Assembly (NCBI RefSeq): GCF_014268815.2
Contig: NZ_JABWRE020000001.1
Location: 3,663,001-3,727,000 of the forward strand
Source of the DNA: Pseudomonas urmiensis
GTDB taxonomy: Bacteria > Pseudomonadota > Gammaproteobacteria > Pseudomonadales > Pseudomonadaceae
DNA length: 64,000 bases
Reading direction: 5' to 3'
Position numbers and translations under genes: made by a program. This document shows, one piece after another, positions 17,964-26,742 of this stretch; position 1 is the stretch's first letter, and each line of letters opens with the position of its first letter. The notes under the pieces are model-generated. The model made no database searches. It saw only the letters and a list, made by a program, of their open reading frames with translations, and had not been told where the DNA came from.

Positions 17964-18290
17964 GGCGGGGGGTGTCCTGAGAGTGCGAGGTAAAAAACAA
18001 GATGCGCATCTTACCGGTCCCGGCGTCTGGGTTAAAGTTCCATGCCGTATCCCGCGCCGGACGGGGCTTGCGGCCGCCGTCGATCCGAATTTCATCAAAC
18101 CGGCTTTTGACCATTGGCAGGTCGCGGAAAGTGGGTTAAGGTGACGCCACTGTGCTGCACGTGACACCGAGAATCTCTAGTTTGATGCACGATTTCCATC
18201 GGCCCATCGCTGAATTTTCCTACTCTTTGCACTCAGTCCGGCCAGGGCGTTTCCTGTGCCGAAATTTACTTTGTCCAAGGAGACAGACAC
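17964..18290. other. Divergent intergenic region dcd / cold shock gene
   Basis: This 327-bp gap has no gene. It must hold the leftward dcd promoter and the rightward promoter and long untranslated leader of the cold shock gene. The last 130 bases are AT-richer and end in AAGGAGACAGACAC before the ATG. Long, structured leaders are typical of cspA-type genes; I cannot locate the transcription start. Confidence 0.6.
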
Positions 18291-18500
18291 ATGTCCAACC
18301 GTCAATCCGGTACCGTCAAGTGGTTCAACGATGAGAAAGGCTACGGCTTCATCACCCCTCAGTCGGGTGACGACCTGTTCGTGCACTTCAAAGCCATCCA
18401 AGCTGACGGCTTCAAGACCCTGAAAGAAGGCCAAGCTGTTACTTTCGTCGCTACCCGCGGCCAGAAAGGCATGCAGGCTGAAGAAGTTCAACTGGCCTAA
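18291..18500 (+). CDS. Cold shock domain protein (CspA family)
   Basis: A 69-residue single cold shock domain. RNP1 (KGYGFI) and RNP2 (DLFVHF) are both intact, starting with [18 protein letters not shown]. The protein binds single-stranded RNA and DNA and acts as an RNA chaperone. A strong Shine-Dalgarno AAGGAG lies 8 bases before the ATG. A Rho-independent terminator follows 18 bp after the stop. Which of the several pseudomonad Csp paralogs this is cannot be told from sequence alone. Confidence 0.95.
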   Translation: MSNRQSGTVKWFNDEKGYGFITPQSGDDLFVHFKAIQADGFKTLKEGQAVTFVATRGQKGMQAEEVQLA

Positions 18501-18517
18501 TCCAGTTTAGCTTCAAG

Positions 18518-18545
18518 AAAAACCCGCCTTTTGGCGGGTTTTTTT
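18518..18545 (+). terminator. Rho-independent terminator of the cold shock gene
   Basis: AAACCCGCC-TTTT-GGCGGGTTTTTTT: a seven-base GC-rich stem followed by a run of seven or more T, directly after the cold shock stop codon. Confidence 0.92.
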
Positions 18546-18576
18546 GTGCCTGCAAAAACATCCAGCTGCTGGGCAA

Positions 18577-18645
18577 GTAGGAGCGGGCTGGCCTACGACA
18601 GCGTCAGCACGTGCGACGCTATCGCGGGGCAAGCCCGCTCCCACG
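18577..18645. repeat. REP pair in inverted orientation
   Basis: Two REP-like units face each other: GTAGGAGCGGGCTGGCC and, inverted, a copy ending in GGCAAGCCCGCTCCCACG, with ACAGCG/CGCT arms between them. It fills the convergent gap between the cold shock gene and apbC. Such REP doublets form large hairpins and are common in this species group. Confidence 0.8.
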
Positions 18646-18646
18646 G

Positions 18647-19741
18647 TCAGTCTTCGCTGATGGTGATGTTGGGCATTGCCGGTGCTGCGGCTTCCTGCTG
18701 CACGATCCGCGCACCGACGTGCCGCGCCAGCTCTTGATAGACCATGGCGATCTGGCTTTCCGGTTCAGCGATCGCAGTTGGCTTGCCGCTATCGGCCTGC
18801 TCACGGATCAGCATCGACAGCGGCAGCGAGGCCAGCACTTCGACCCCGTATTGGGCGGCCAGCTTGGCGCCACCGCCTTCACCGAACAGATGCTCGGCAT
18901 GCCCGCAGTTCGAGCAGATATGCACGGCCATGTTCTCGACCACGCCCAGCACCGGAATGTTGACCTTGCGGAACATTTCCACGCCCTTCCTGGCATCGAG
19001 CAGCGCCAGGTCTTGCGGGGTGGTGACGATCACCGAACCTGCCACCGGCACTTTCTGCGCCAGGGTCAGCTGGATGTCCCCGGTGCCGGGTGGCATGTCG
19101 ATCACCAGGTAATCGAGATCATCCCAGGCGGTCTGGGTCACCAGTTGCAGCAGCGCCCCGGACACCATCGGACCGCGCCAGACCATCGGCGTGTTGTCGT
19201 CGGTCAGAAACGCCATGGACATCACTTCAACACCGTGGGCCTTGAGCGGCACGAACCACTTCTGGTCACGGATCTGCGGCCGGGTGCCTTCGGCGATGCC
19301 GAACATCACCCCTTGGCTCGGGCCATAGATGTCGGCGTCCAGGATACCTACCCGAGCACCTTCGCGGGCCAGGGCCAAGGCGAGGTTGGCGGCGGTGGTC
19401 GATTTACCCACCCCTCCCTTGCCCGATGCCACGGCAATGATGTTCTTGACGTTGGCCATGCCTGGGACTTGGGCCTGGGCCTTGTGCGCAGCGATCACGC
19501 AGTCGATGGCCACGTGCGCAGCCTCCACCCCGTCAAGATTGCCAATGGCCGTTTCCAATACCTGGGCCCAGCCGTTCTTGAACAGGCCTGCGGCATAGCC
19601 CAGCTGCAGCTGGACCTTGACCTGCCCGCCCTGGATATCGATGGCGCGCACGCAACCGGCACTGACCGGGTCTTGGTTCAGGTATGGGTCGGTGTACTGG
19701 CGGAGCACGCCTTCGACGGCGGCACGTGTGACGGCACTCAT
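18647..19741 (-). CDS. apbC: Iron-sulfur cluster carrier protein ApbC (Mrp/NBP35 family)
   Basis: A 364-residue P-loop ATPase that carries and transfers Fe-S clusters. It has an N-terminal DUF59/MIP18-like domain (1-85) and a deviant Walker A GKGGVGKSTTAANLA (about 107). The switch phrase LVIDMPPGTGDIQ and the cluster-binding CxxC in HICSNCGHAEH are visible. The start at 19741 follows GGGAG with a 5-base gap; an in-frame ATG 18 bases upstream is less likely. It is divergent from metG, as in other pseudomonads. Confidence 0.95.
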   Translation of the reverse strand: MSAVTRAAVEGVLRQYTDPYLNQDPVSAGCVRAIDIQGGQVKVQLQLGYAAGLFKNGWAQVLETAIGNLDGVEAAHVAIDCVIAAHKAQAQVPGMANVKNIIAVASGKGGVGKSTTAANLALALAREGARVGILDADIYGPSQGVMFGIAEGTRPQIRDQKWFVPLKAHGVEVMSMAFLTDDNTPMVWRGPMVSGALLQLVTQTAWDDLDYLVIDMPPGTGDIQLTLAQKVPVAGSVIVTTPQDLALLDARKGVEMFRKVNIPVLGVVENMAVHICSNCGHAEHLFGEGGGAKLAAQYGVEVLASLPLSMLIREQADSGKPTAIAEPESQIAMVYQELARHVGARIVQQEAAAPAMPNITISED

Positions 19742-19896
19742 GGAGACTCCCATTGGCAAACTGAATGTGGAACAGACGCTTATGCTAACCCGTCAATCGT
19801 CTAGAGATGCGTGCTTGGGGTGAAATATATTCGCCAGCCCTTTATAGTGGCCGATCATCCATTTTTTTCCGTAGCCAGATAAGTAGCCGAGCCACC

Positions 19897-21939
19897 ATGT
19901 CCGAGCCACGTCAGATTCTCGTCACCAGCGCCCTGCCCTATGCCAATGGTTCTATCCACCTTGGCCATATGCTGGAGTACATCCAGACGGATATGTGGGT
20001 TCGCTTCCAGAAGCTACGTGGCAACCAGTGCATCTATGTCTGCGCTGACGATGCCCATGGCTCGGCGATCATGCTGCGTGCCGAAAAAGAAGGCATCACC
20101 CCTGAGCAGTTGATTGCCAACGTCCAGGCCGAGCACAGCGGCGACTTCGCTGAGTTCTTGGTCGACTTCGACAACTTCCACTCGACCCACAGCGAAGAAA
20201 ACCGCGAGCTGTCGAGCCTGATCTACACCCGTCTGCGCGAAGCCGGCCACATCGCCAATCGCTCGGTCACCCAGTATTTCGACCCTGAGAAGGGCATGTT
20301 CCTGGCCGACCGCTTCATCAAGGGCACCTGCCCTAAATGCGCGGCCGAAGACCAGTACGGCGACAACTGCGAAAAGTGCGGCGCCACCTACGCGCCAACC
20401 GAGCTGAAGAACCCCAAGTCGGCCATCTCTGGTGCCACTCCGGTCCTTAAAGACTCCCAGCACTTCTTCTTCAAGCTGCCAGACTTCCAGGCCATGCTGC
20501 AGCAATGGACCCGCAGCGGCACCTTGCAGGATGCGGTCGCCAACAAACTCGCCGAATGGTTGGACTCGGGCCTGCAAGAGTGGGACATCTCCCGCGATGC
20601 GCCGTACTTCGGCTTCGAGATCCCCGGCGAGCCTGGCAAGTACTTCTATGTCTGGCTGGACGCACCGATCGGCTACATGGCCAGCTTCAAGAACCTCTGC
20701 GCACGCCGTCCGGAACTGGACTTCGATGCGTTCTGGAAAGAAGACTCCAGCGCCGAGCTGTACCACTTCATCGGCAAGGACATCGTCAACTTCCACGCCC
20801 TGTTCTGGCCAGCCATGCTTGAAGGCGCAGGCTTCCGCAAGCCTACCGCGATCAACGTGCACGGATACCTGACCGTCAACGGCGCGAAGATGTCCAAGTC
20901 GCGCGGCACCTTCATCAAGGCGCGCACCTACCTCGATCACCTGGCCCCGGAATACCTGCGCTACTACTACGCATCCAAGCTGGGCCGTGGCGTCGATGAC
21001 CTGGACCTGAACCTGGAAGACTTCGTGCAGAAGGTCAACTCTGACCTGGTCGGCAAAGTGGTGAACATCGCCAGCCGCTGCGCAGGCTTCATCCACAAGG
21101 GCAACGAAGGTGTACTGGTAGCGGGCGACGCCGCGCCGGAGCTGAGCGAGGCGTTCCTCGCCGCGGCGCCGTCGATCGCCGAAGCCTATGAAGCGCGCGA
21201 TTTTGCCCGCGCCATGCGCGAGATCATGGGCCTGGCCGACCGTGCCAACGCCTGGATCGCCGACAAAGCACCATGGTCGCTGGCCAAGCAAGAAGGTAAA
21301 CAGGACGAAGTGCAGGCGATCTGCGCCCAGGGCGTCAACCTGTTCCGTCAGCTGGTGATCTTCCTCAAACCAGTACTGCCGGTATTGGCAGCCGACGCCG
21401 AGGCGTTCCTGAATGTCGCACCGCTGACCTGGAACGATCACCTGTCGCGCCTGGAAAACCATCAGTTGAACGCCTTCAAACCGCTGATGAGCCGGATCGA
21501 GCCAGCCAAGGTCGAAGCCATGGTCGCCGCCAGCAAGGAAGACCTGCTCGCCTCGCAGACTTCCAGCGCACCTGCCGGTAACGGCGAGCTGAGCAAAGAG
21601 CCACTGTCGGCAGAAATCGAGTTCGATACCTTCGCCGCCGTCGACCTGCGCGTAGCGTTGATCGTCAAGGCCGAGGCTGTACCAGGCGCTGACAAGCTGC
21701 TGCAACTGACCCTGGACATCGGTGACGAGCGTCGTAACGTGTTCTCCGGCATCAAGTCGGCCTACCCTGACCCGTCCAAGCTGGAAGGCCGCCTGACCAT
21801 GATGGTCGCCAACCTCAAGCCGCGTAAAATGCGCTTTGGCATGTCCGAAGGGATGGTCATGGCTGCCGGCCCTGGCGGTGAAGAAATCTACCTGCTCAGC
21901 CCAGACAGCGGCGCCAAGCCGGGTCAACGCATCAAGTAA
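19897..21939 (+). CDS. metG: Methionyl-tRNA synthetase
   Basis: A 680-residue class I aminoacyl-tRNA synthetase charging tRNA-Met and initiator tRNA. The HIGH motif is present as SIHLGHM, the KMSKS motif as KMSKSRG, and a zinc knuckle as CPKC...CEKC (residues about 145-162). A C-terminal tRNA-binding/dimerisation domain (EMAP/Trbp111-like, from about residue 575) shows [12 protein letters not shown] and ending GAKPGQRIK. The longer in-frame extension to 19807 is rejected because the family N-terminus begins at [18 protein letters not shown]. Confidence 0.98.
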   Translation: MSEPRQILVTSALPYANGSIHLGHMLEYIQTDMWVRFQKLRGNQCIYVCADDAHGSAIMLRAEKEGITPEQLIANVQAEHSGDFAEFLVDFDNFHSTHSEENRELSSLIYTRLREAGHIANRSVTQYFDPEKGMFLADRFIKGTCPKCAAEDQYGDNCEKCGATYAPTELKNPKSAISGATPVLKDSQHFFFKLPDFQAMLQQWTRSGTLQDAVANKLAEWLDSGLQEWDISRDAPYFGFEIPGEPGKYFYVWLDAPIGYMASFKNLCARRPELDFDAFWKEDSSAELYHFIGKDIVNFHALFWPAMLEGAGFRKPTAINVHGYLTVNGAKMSKSRGTFIKARTYLDHLAPEYLRYYYASKLGRGVDDLDLNLEDFVQKVNSDLVGKVVNIASRCAGFIHKGNEGVLVAGDAAPELSEAFLAAAPSIAEAYEARDFARAMREIMGLADRANAWIADKAPWSLAKQEGKQDEVQAICAQGVNLFRQLVIFLKPVLPVLAADAEAFLNVAPLTWNDHLSRLENHQLNAFKPLMSRIEPAKVEAMVAASKEDLLASQTSSAPAGNGELSKEPLSAEIEFDTFAAVDLRVALIVKAEAVPGADKLLQLTLDIGDERRNVFSGIKSAYPDPSKLEGRLTMMVANLKPRKMRFGMSEGMVMAAGPGGEEIYLLSPDSGAKPGQRIK

Positions 21940-21945
21940 GTCTCC

Positions 21946-21974
21946 AGCCCCGGTCTTTGCGCCGGGGCTTTTTC
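21946..21974 (+). terminator. Terminator of metG
   Basis: AGCCCCGG-TCTTTGCG-CCGGGGCTTTTTC: a strong GC stem with a T-run, 6 bp after the metG stop, ending before the rnfA-like gene. Confidence 0.9.
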
Positions 21975-22031
21975 ATTCCCCACCCTAGTGCCGGATATAC
22001 TCAGTGCAGCCCACGGTTTTTCGGCATTCTC

Positions 22032-22580
22032 ATGAGCGACTACGTCCTGGTTCTGGTCAGCGCTGCGCTGATCAATCACCTGTTCCTGCACAAGGGCGCT
22101 GCCTCGCGCCTGCAAGTGCATGCGTTCGGCCTCTCCAGCGCAGTGCTGATACTACTTGGGCTGCTCGGCGCGAAGCTGCTCGAAAGCCTCATCTTCACAC
22201 CATTGCAGATACAGAACCTGGAACTGTTGGCGCTGCTGCCGCTGCTGGCAAGTATTGCCTGGGGCTGGCCAACCCTGCTTGCCCGCCTAAGGCCCGCATG
22301 GCCCATCGCAGAGATGCGCCCGGCATTGCTGGTGAATGTAACGCCCCTTGGCTTGGCCTTGCAGCTTAGCGCCGAGCGCAGTGACTGGGTGACGACCCTA
22401 GGCTGGGGGCTGACCGGTGGGCTAGGATTTTGGCTGGCGCTGGCTTTGTTCGACGACCTGCGCCAGCGCTGCCAGCATGAAGACGTGCCCGTCACCTTGC
22501 GCGGCCTGCCCATCGAGCTGTTGGCCGCCGGGGTCATGGCCATGGCGTTTTCTGGCCTCAATGGATTGTTCACAACATGA
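22032..22580 (+). CDS. rnfA: RnfA-like membrane subunit, divergent, without cluster cysteines
   Basis: A 182-residue membrane protein with about six hydrophobic segments. Alignment from memory with the RnfA/RsxA family is clear at both ends: the MSDYVLVLVSAALIN start and the C-terminal DVPVTLRGLPIELLAAGVMA stretch. In normal RnfA a [2Fe-2S] cluster at the A/E interface is bound by Cys in the GLCP and TNC motifs. Here those positions read ASR (near 25) and NV (in LLVNVTPLG), and the only Cys is in a C-terminal loop. The gene begins a four-gene string with rnfD, rnfG and rnfE, joined by overlaps; rnfB and rnfC are absent. Confidence 0.78.
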   Translation: MSDYVLVLVSAALINHLFLHKGAASRLQVHAFGLSSAVLILLGLLGAKLLESLIFTPLQIQNLELLALLPLLASIAWGWPTLLARLRPAWPIAEMRPALLVNVTPLGLALQLSAERSDWVTTLGWGLTGGLGFWLALALFDDLRQRCQHEDVPVTLRGLPIELLAAGVMAMAFSGLNGLFTT

Positions 22581-23548
22581 CCCAGGCGCCTGACCCACGA
22601 CTGCGCACGGCCATGGGGCTGGTGCTGCTGGCCTGCGTACCGGGCCTGCTGGCACTGCTCTGGCTACAGGGTTGGGGCGTACTGTTCAATCTGATCTTGT
22701 GCGCCTGCGCTGCCAGCGCCAGCGAAGCCTTGCTACTCAAGCTGCGCGGGCAACAGCTGTTGCCTTCGCTAGTCGATGGCAGCGCCTTGGTCACGGCAGT
22801 GCTACTGGCAGCAGCCTTACCGCCCTATGCGCCGTGGTGGCTTCCAGTGCTTGGCGCAAGTGTCGCCATCGGCATTGGCAAGCAAGCCTTTGGCGGAGTT
22901 GGACGCAACCTGTTCAACCCGGCAATGGTCGGTTACGCCTTCGTGCTCTTGAGCTTCCCGCTGCAGATGAACCACTGGCCAGGTCCAATACCGGGATTAC
23001 CAGAAAGCCTGCAACTGGTGTTTGGCAACGCCAGCATCGATGCCTGGGCCCAGCCCACCGCACTCGATGGCCTGCGCCACAACCGCAGCTTGACCGTCGA
23101 AGAGCTGTTTGCCAGGCATCCTGGGTTTGGCAGCATTGGCGCCCGCCCTGGCGAATGGGTCAACCTGGCGTTTCTGCTCGGTGGGTTGTTTTTGCTGCAG
23201 CGCAAGGTCTTCAGCTGGCACGCGCCAGTGGGCCTACTGGGTGGGCTGTTGGTGTTCAGCCTGCTAGGCTGGAACGGTTCGGGCTCCGACTCCAATGGCT
23301 CACCGCTGCTGCACCTGTTCAGCGGCTCGACCATGCTGGCCGCCTTCTTTATCGCTACCGAGCCCGTGTCCGGCCCCAAGCCTGCGCTGGCGCGGCTATT
23401 GTTCGGCATAGGTGCAGGGTTGTTGATCTATCTGATCAGGACTTGGGGCAACTACCCTGACGGCAGCGCCTTCGCCATTTTGCTAATGAACCTTGCAGTG
23501 CCGTCCCTCGAACGTCTGGCGATGCGCCGGCAGCAGGCCGCTTCATGA
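22577..23548 (+). CDS. rnfD: RnfD-like flavoprotein membrane subunit
   Basis: A 323-residue membrane protein of the RnfD/NqrB family, a flavin-carrying subunit of the sodium- or proton-pumping ferredoxin:NAD oxidoreductase complex. The family signature GKQAFGGVGRNLFNPAMVGY is present. The covalent-FMN threonine position is probably Thr161 in AQPTALDGLR, weaker than the usual SGATPL. Nine or ten hydrophobic segments are seen. It overlaps rnfA by 4 bp (ATGA) and rnfG by 4 bp, so no room remains for rnfB or rnfC between A and D. Confidence 0.85.
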   Translation: MTQAPDPRLRTAMGLVLLACVPGLLALLWLQGWGVLFNLILCACAASASEALLLKLRGQQLLPSLVDGSALVTAVLLAAALPPYAPWWLPVLGASVAIGIGKQAFGGVGRNLFNPAMVGYAFVLLSFPLQMNHWPGPIPGLPESLQLVFGNASIDAWAQPTALDGLRHNRSLTVEELFARHPGFGSIGARPGEWVNLAFLLGGLFLLQRKVFSWHAPVGLLGGLLVFSLLGWNGSGSDSNGSPLLHLFSGSTMLAAFFIATEPVSGPKPALARLLFGIGAGLLIYLIRTWGNYPDGSAFAILLMNLAVPSLERLAMRRQQAAS

Positions 23549-24147
23549 ACAGCGTGGCACGCCAGGCCTTGATGCTGACACTGGTCGGCGGTTTGTCACT
23601 GGCGGTGGCCGTGGCCTGGTGGCAGCTCACAGAAGAACCCATCGAGCACGCACAGCGCGAGTTGCAGAGCCGTCAGTGGCTGGCGGTATTGCCGGCTGAT
23701 AGCTACGACAACGATCCTTTGCAGGCCCCACTGCACCTGGAAGATACGCAGCTTGCCCACAGCCAGCTACTTGCAGGCTTTCGCGCCACCCTGTCGGCAA
23801 AACCGGTAGCAGTGGTGTTACGCAGCCGCACTCAAGGCTATGCCGGGCCGATAGAGCTGGCTATTGCCATTGCTGCAAATGGGCGCCTGCTCGGCATTGA
23901 GGTTTTGCACCAGCAGGAAAGCCCTGGCCTAGGTGATCGCCTGGTCGACCCAGCATTGCGCTGGCTGGATCAATTTATCGGCCGCACGCACTCGGATGCC
24001 TGGGCGATCAAACGTGATCAGGGGGATTTCGATCAGCTGGCAGGGGCTACGGTTACTTCTCGCGCGGTGATTGATGCCTTGCAAGATGCCCTGCGCTACT
24101 TCGACGAACGCCGCGCTTCCCTGATCGAGGGCAATCCTGATGAATAG
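23545..24147 (+). CDS. rnfG: RnfG-like FMN-binding subunit
   Basis: A 200-residue protein with one N-terminal membrane anchor (about 8-26) and a periplasmic FMN-binding domain. The flavinylation motif Dxx(S/T)GAT is present as DQLAGATVTS with the acceptor Thr at about 169; only the fourth position is altered (Ala for Ser/Thr). The phrase QQESPGLGDRL is a second family mark. It overlaps both rnfD (4 bp) and rnfE (8 bp), so the flavin-carrying part of the complex should be made together with its partners. Confidence 0.85.
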   Translation: MNSVARQALMLTLVGGLSLAVAVAWWQLTEEPIEHAQRELQSRQWLAVLPADSYDNDPLQAPLHLEDTQLAHSQLLAGFRATLSAKPVAVVLRSRTQGYAGPIELAIAIAANGRLLGIEVLHQQESPGLGDRLVDPALRWLDQFIGRTHSDAWAIKRDQGDFDQLAGATVTSRAVIDALQDALRYFDERRASLIEGNPDE

Positions 24148-24664
24148 GTTGTGGTTTTTCAGCGTCAGTTTGCTGCCCCTGCTAGGCGCGACCCGCACAC
24201 TGCTCCAGGCGGCGGCAATCTGCGGCTGTGCGGTTTTGCTGATGGTTTCTCATCAAGCCTTGTTGACGCCCTTGAGCCGGCAGCTCAGCGGTTACCCCTA
24301 CCTGCTGGCGAGCGTACTGCTGATCGCAGCACTGACCAGCTGCCTACATATGAGCCTGCATGCCTGGGCACTACCGCTGGCCTTGGCGCTCGGTCACTAC
24401 CCGCTATTGCTCAGCGTGCAATGCCTGGCAGCCGATCATCTGTTACCCCAGCAAGCACGATGGCGCTCATTGGCCCTGCATCTAGCTGGCTTCGTCACAG
24501 CCGGCCTATTGCTCGGTGCGCTGCGCCAGTGGCTGACAAGCAGCACTGATCTGTACCTGGCCAATCTGGCTCCAGGTGCATTGATACTGCTCGGCCTACT
24601 GCTTGCCTTGTACAATCGCCTGCGTCCGGGGCCTGCCCCTTCACGTCGTCAAGGAATTCGTTGA
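24140..24664 (+). CDS. rnfE: RnfE-like membrane subunit, shortened
   Basis: A 174-residue protein with five or six hydrophobic segments, shorter than typical RnfE (about 230). The N-terminus LLPLLGAT aligns with the family GLCPLLAVT, so the first cluster Cys has become Leu. A Cys at 95 in LLLSVQCLAA may correspond to the second (family TNC). The C-terminal LANLAPGALILLGLLLAL fits the family ending PPGAFIGLGLMLA. It is the last Rnf-like gene and lies 4 bp before nth. Assignment is by position and weak similarity. Confidence 0.65.
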   Translation: MNRLWFFSVSLLPLLGATRTLLQAAAICGCAVLLMVSHQALLTPLSRQLSGYPYLLASVLLIAALTSCLHMSLHAWALPLALALGHYPLLLSVQCLAADHLLPQQARWRSLALHLAGFVTAGLLLGALRQWLTSSTDLYLANLAPGALILLGLLLALYNRLRPGPAPSRRQGIR

Positions 24665-24668
24665 CCCC

Positions 24669-25307
24669 ATGAATGCTGCCAAACGCCTGGAGATTTTTCG
24701 CAGGCTGCACGAAGACAATCCTGATCCGAAGACTGAACTGGCCTACACCACGCCCTTCGAGCTGCTCATCGCAGTGATCCTGTCTGCCCAAGCCACTGAT
24801 GTCGGGGTCAACAAGGCCACTGCTCGCCTGTATCCGGTTGCCAATACACCTGAGGCGATCTATGCGCTGGGGGTCGAAGGCTTGAGCGAGTACATCCGCA
24901 CCATCGGCCTGTTCAACAGCAAAGCCAAGAACGTTATCGAGACCTGTCGTTTGTTGATTGAGCTGCATGGCAGCGAGGTGCCGCAAACTCGTGAAGCGCT
25001 CGAAGCACTCCCCGGAGTTGGCCGCAAGACCGCCAATGTGGTGCTTAATACCGCTTTCCGCCAACCGGCGATGGCTGTCGACACGCATATCTTTCGGGTC
25101 AGCAATCGAACGGGTATCGCACCGGGCAAGACCGTGCTGGAAGTGGAAAAGAAACTGATGAAATTCGTTCCCAAAGATTACCTGCTCGATGCCCATCACT
25201 GGCTGATCCTGCACGGCCGCTATGTCTGCCAGGCGCGCAAGCCGCGCTGTGGTAGCTGTCGGATCGAGGACCTGTGCGAGTACAAGCACAAGACCTCCGA
25301 TGATTGA
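24669..25307 (+). CDS. nth: Endonuclease III
   Basis: A 212-residue DNA glycosylase/AP lyase that removes oxidised pyrimidines. The helix-hairpin-helix LPGVGRKTANVVL holds the catalytic Lys, AVDTHIFRVSNR holds the catalytic Asp, and the C-terminal [4Fe-4S] loop C-x6-C-x2-C-x5-C is intact (CQARKPRCGSCRIEDLC). It follows the rnfE-like gene by 4 bp, the same arrangement as in many gamma-proteobacteria. The ATG at 24669 is chosen; an extension to 24603 would overlap rnfE and lacks family similarity. Confidence 0.97.
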   Translation: MNAAKRLEIFRRLHEDNPDPKTELAYTTPFELLIAVILSAQATDVGVNKATARLYPVANTPEAIYALGVEGLSEYIRTIGLFNSKAKNVIETCRLLIELHGSEVPQTREALEALPGVGRKTANVVLNTAFRQPAMAVDTHIFRVSNRTGIAPGKTVLEVEKKLMKFVPKDYLLDAHHWLILHGRYVCQARKPRCGSCRIEDLCEYKHKTSDD

Positions 25308-25411
25308 GCCGATAGGTGAAAACACCGTCGTACGATTGAAAAAATCTTTTTTACCGCGATCGAGTTTCTCGTTATAAGGACGCCCAATGGCCCTTTGGCT
25401 TGGAGTAACTC

Positions 25412-25591
25412 ATGAGCACCGATAAAGACGAGCTGTCGATCGACGATGATTTCACCGCTTCCGCTGATGACGAAGCAGAGCCTCAAGTGGAAACCGCAAA
25501 GACCAACCTGAGTAAACGCCGCACCATTGATAACATGCTCGAGGAGCGCCGCCTGCAACGCCAGCTGTCCGACTACGACTACGACTTGTAG
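25412..25591 (+). CDS. PA3496-type small acidic protein
   Basis: A 59-residue protein, highly acidic in its first 28 residues (DELSIDDDFTASADDEAEPQ) and basic and helical in its second half (KRRTIDNMLEERRLQRQL), ending DYDYDL. GGAG lies 8 bases before the ATG. It matches, as I recall, the small conserved family found next to nth in Pseudomonas and sometimes annotated as an envelope integrity protein; I know of no proven function. It is preceded by a 104-bp gap that is AT-rich and likely contains its promoter. Confidence 0.8.
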   Translation: MSTDKDELSIDDDFTASADDEAEPQVETAKTNLSKRRTIDNMLEERRLQRQLSDYDYDL

Positions 25592-25630
25592 CGCATCGAA
25601 TTTTTACTTTACGCAAGCCTGCAGGTGGGG

Positions 25631-25749
25631 CTGCGTTGCAGCCCAATCGCAGGCTGCGCCAGCTCCCACAAGGCTGTGGTCGAGCAGAAGAACCGGGGCA
25701 TACGGCCAACCCTGTGGGAGCCGGCGCAGCCTGCGATTGGGCCGCGCAG
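25631..25749. repeat. Long inverted repeat between small acidic gene and response regulator
   Basis: Left arm 25631-25670 and right arm 25713-25749 are near-complementary; each holds a version of CCCAATCGCAGGCTGCGCC and ends in GCTCCCAC/GTGGGAG. They are separated by about 42 bp. The element sits in a convergent gap and differs in sequence from the GGCAAGCCCGCTCCCACG units elsewhere, so it belongs to another REP subfamily. Confidence 0.75.
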
Positions 25750-25781
25750 CGGATCCTTGGCCTTAGGCTTTGTTTGTTCGG

Positions 25782-26408
25782 TCAGGCCAGGCCATGACGC
25801 TGTGCCAGTTCGATCAGATCGACCAACGAGCGGGCGTTGAGCTTGAGTAGCAAACGTGTTTTGTAGGTGCTGACGGTCTTGTTACTCAGAAACATGCTAT
25901 CGGCAATGTCCTTGTTGCTTTTACCCCGCGCCAATTGCTGCAGCACCATCATTTCCCTGGCCGATAGACGCTCGACCATTTCCACCTCACTGCCGTTATT
26001 CAGACTTCCACGGGTTTTGTGCAACGCCTGATTGGGAAAGTAGCTGTAACCGGATAACACCGCCTTTATGGCACTGAGCAGTTCAGTCAGCTCTTGTTGT
26101 TTGCACACATATCCGGCGGCGCCAGCCTGCATGCAACGCATGGAAAAATGCCCAGGTGCCTGCGAGGTAAGCACCAGCACTTTACTACCAGGACTGGCCA
26201 AGGTCATCCGCGCAATCACCTCGAGCCCATCCAGTTTGGGGATGCCGATATCCAGCACGACGATGTCGGGCAGATGCTCCCGCGTCAGTTGCAAGGCATC
26301 CACACCATTGTCAGTTTCCGCCACCACCTCATAGCCATGCCGTTCCATCAGCATGCGCACGGCCAGGCGGATAACAGGATGATCATCCACGATAAGCACT
26401 TTATTCAT
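25782..26408 (-). CDS. NarL/BvgA-type response regulator (LuxR HTH)
   Basis: A 208-residue two-domain regulator. The receiver domain (1-120) has the acidic pocket Asp8-Asp9 and the phospho-acceptor Asp53 (DIVVLDIGIPKLDG). The C-terminal LuxR-type HTH (about 145-205) contains LSAREMMVLQQLARGKSNKDIA and NKTVSTYKTRLLLKL. The style is closest to BvgA, EvgA and FimZ regulators. No histidine kinase is adjacent, so it is an orphan in this window. The upstream promoter lies in an AT-rich spacer shared with a divergent small membrane protein gene. Confidence 0.9.
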   Translation of the reverse strand: MNKVLIVDDHPVIRLAVRMLMERHGYEVVAETDNGVDALQLTREHLPDIVVLDIGIPKLDGLEVIARMTLASPGSKVLVLTSQAPGHFSMRCMQAGAAGYVCKQQELTELLSAIKAVLSGYSYFPNQALHKTRGSLNNGSEVEMVERLSAREMMVLQQLARGKSNKDIADSMFLSNKTVSTYKTRLLLKLNARSLVDLIELAQRHGLA

Positions 26409-26742
26409 GCGATATCCATTGATTCGTTATTTTTTGCAGGCGTAACAATAACCGAGGAGAACCTTCAACGGGCCTATGAATTGGTCCATAAACGCATGCA
26501 AAGATGCGGACTACATAAAATAAGGAATAGTCCTACAAACAAGGTGCGGGTGATTATTTAATCGTTGAGACTTAGGCTAGACACCTCGATGCACTCACCT
26601 AGTATTACTCACTCAAGCGAAGCAGCAGAAGACAGAAATCAATTGACACCCGCCACGCCCACCTACCCATGGGAATGACTTCCTTTTGTTTTTAAACGTC
26701 ATTACAGGTACATATAAAAAAATCCAAGGTAAGGCTGCAGTC
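26409..26742. other. AT-rich divergent spacer without a gene
   Basis: A 334-bp gap between a minus-strand response regulator and a plus-strand membrane protein gene. It is clearly richer in A and T than the surrounding sequence, with several TATA-like and TTGAC-like stretches, and I find no convincing coding frame or RNA gene. The composition suggests either a regulatory region for both neighbours or remains of transferred DNA. Confidence 0.55.

Noticed and set aside
20014..21927. Open frame of 637 codons opposite metG
   Set aside because: Antisense shadow of metG, no recognisable domains.
22032..24664. Possibility that rnfB or rnfC are hidden in another frame of the Rnf region
   Set aside because: I looked for the CxxCxxCxxxC patterns of RnfB/RnfC in frames between metG and nth and found none; the four genes overlap and leave no room.
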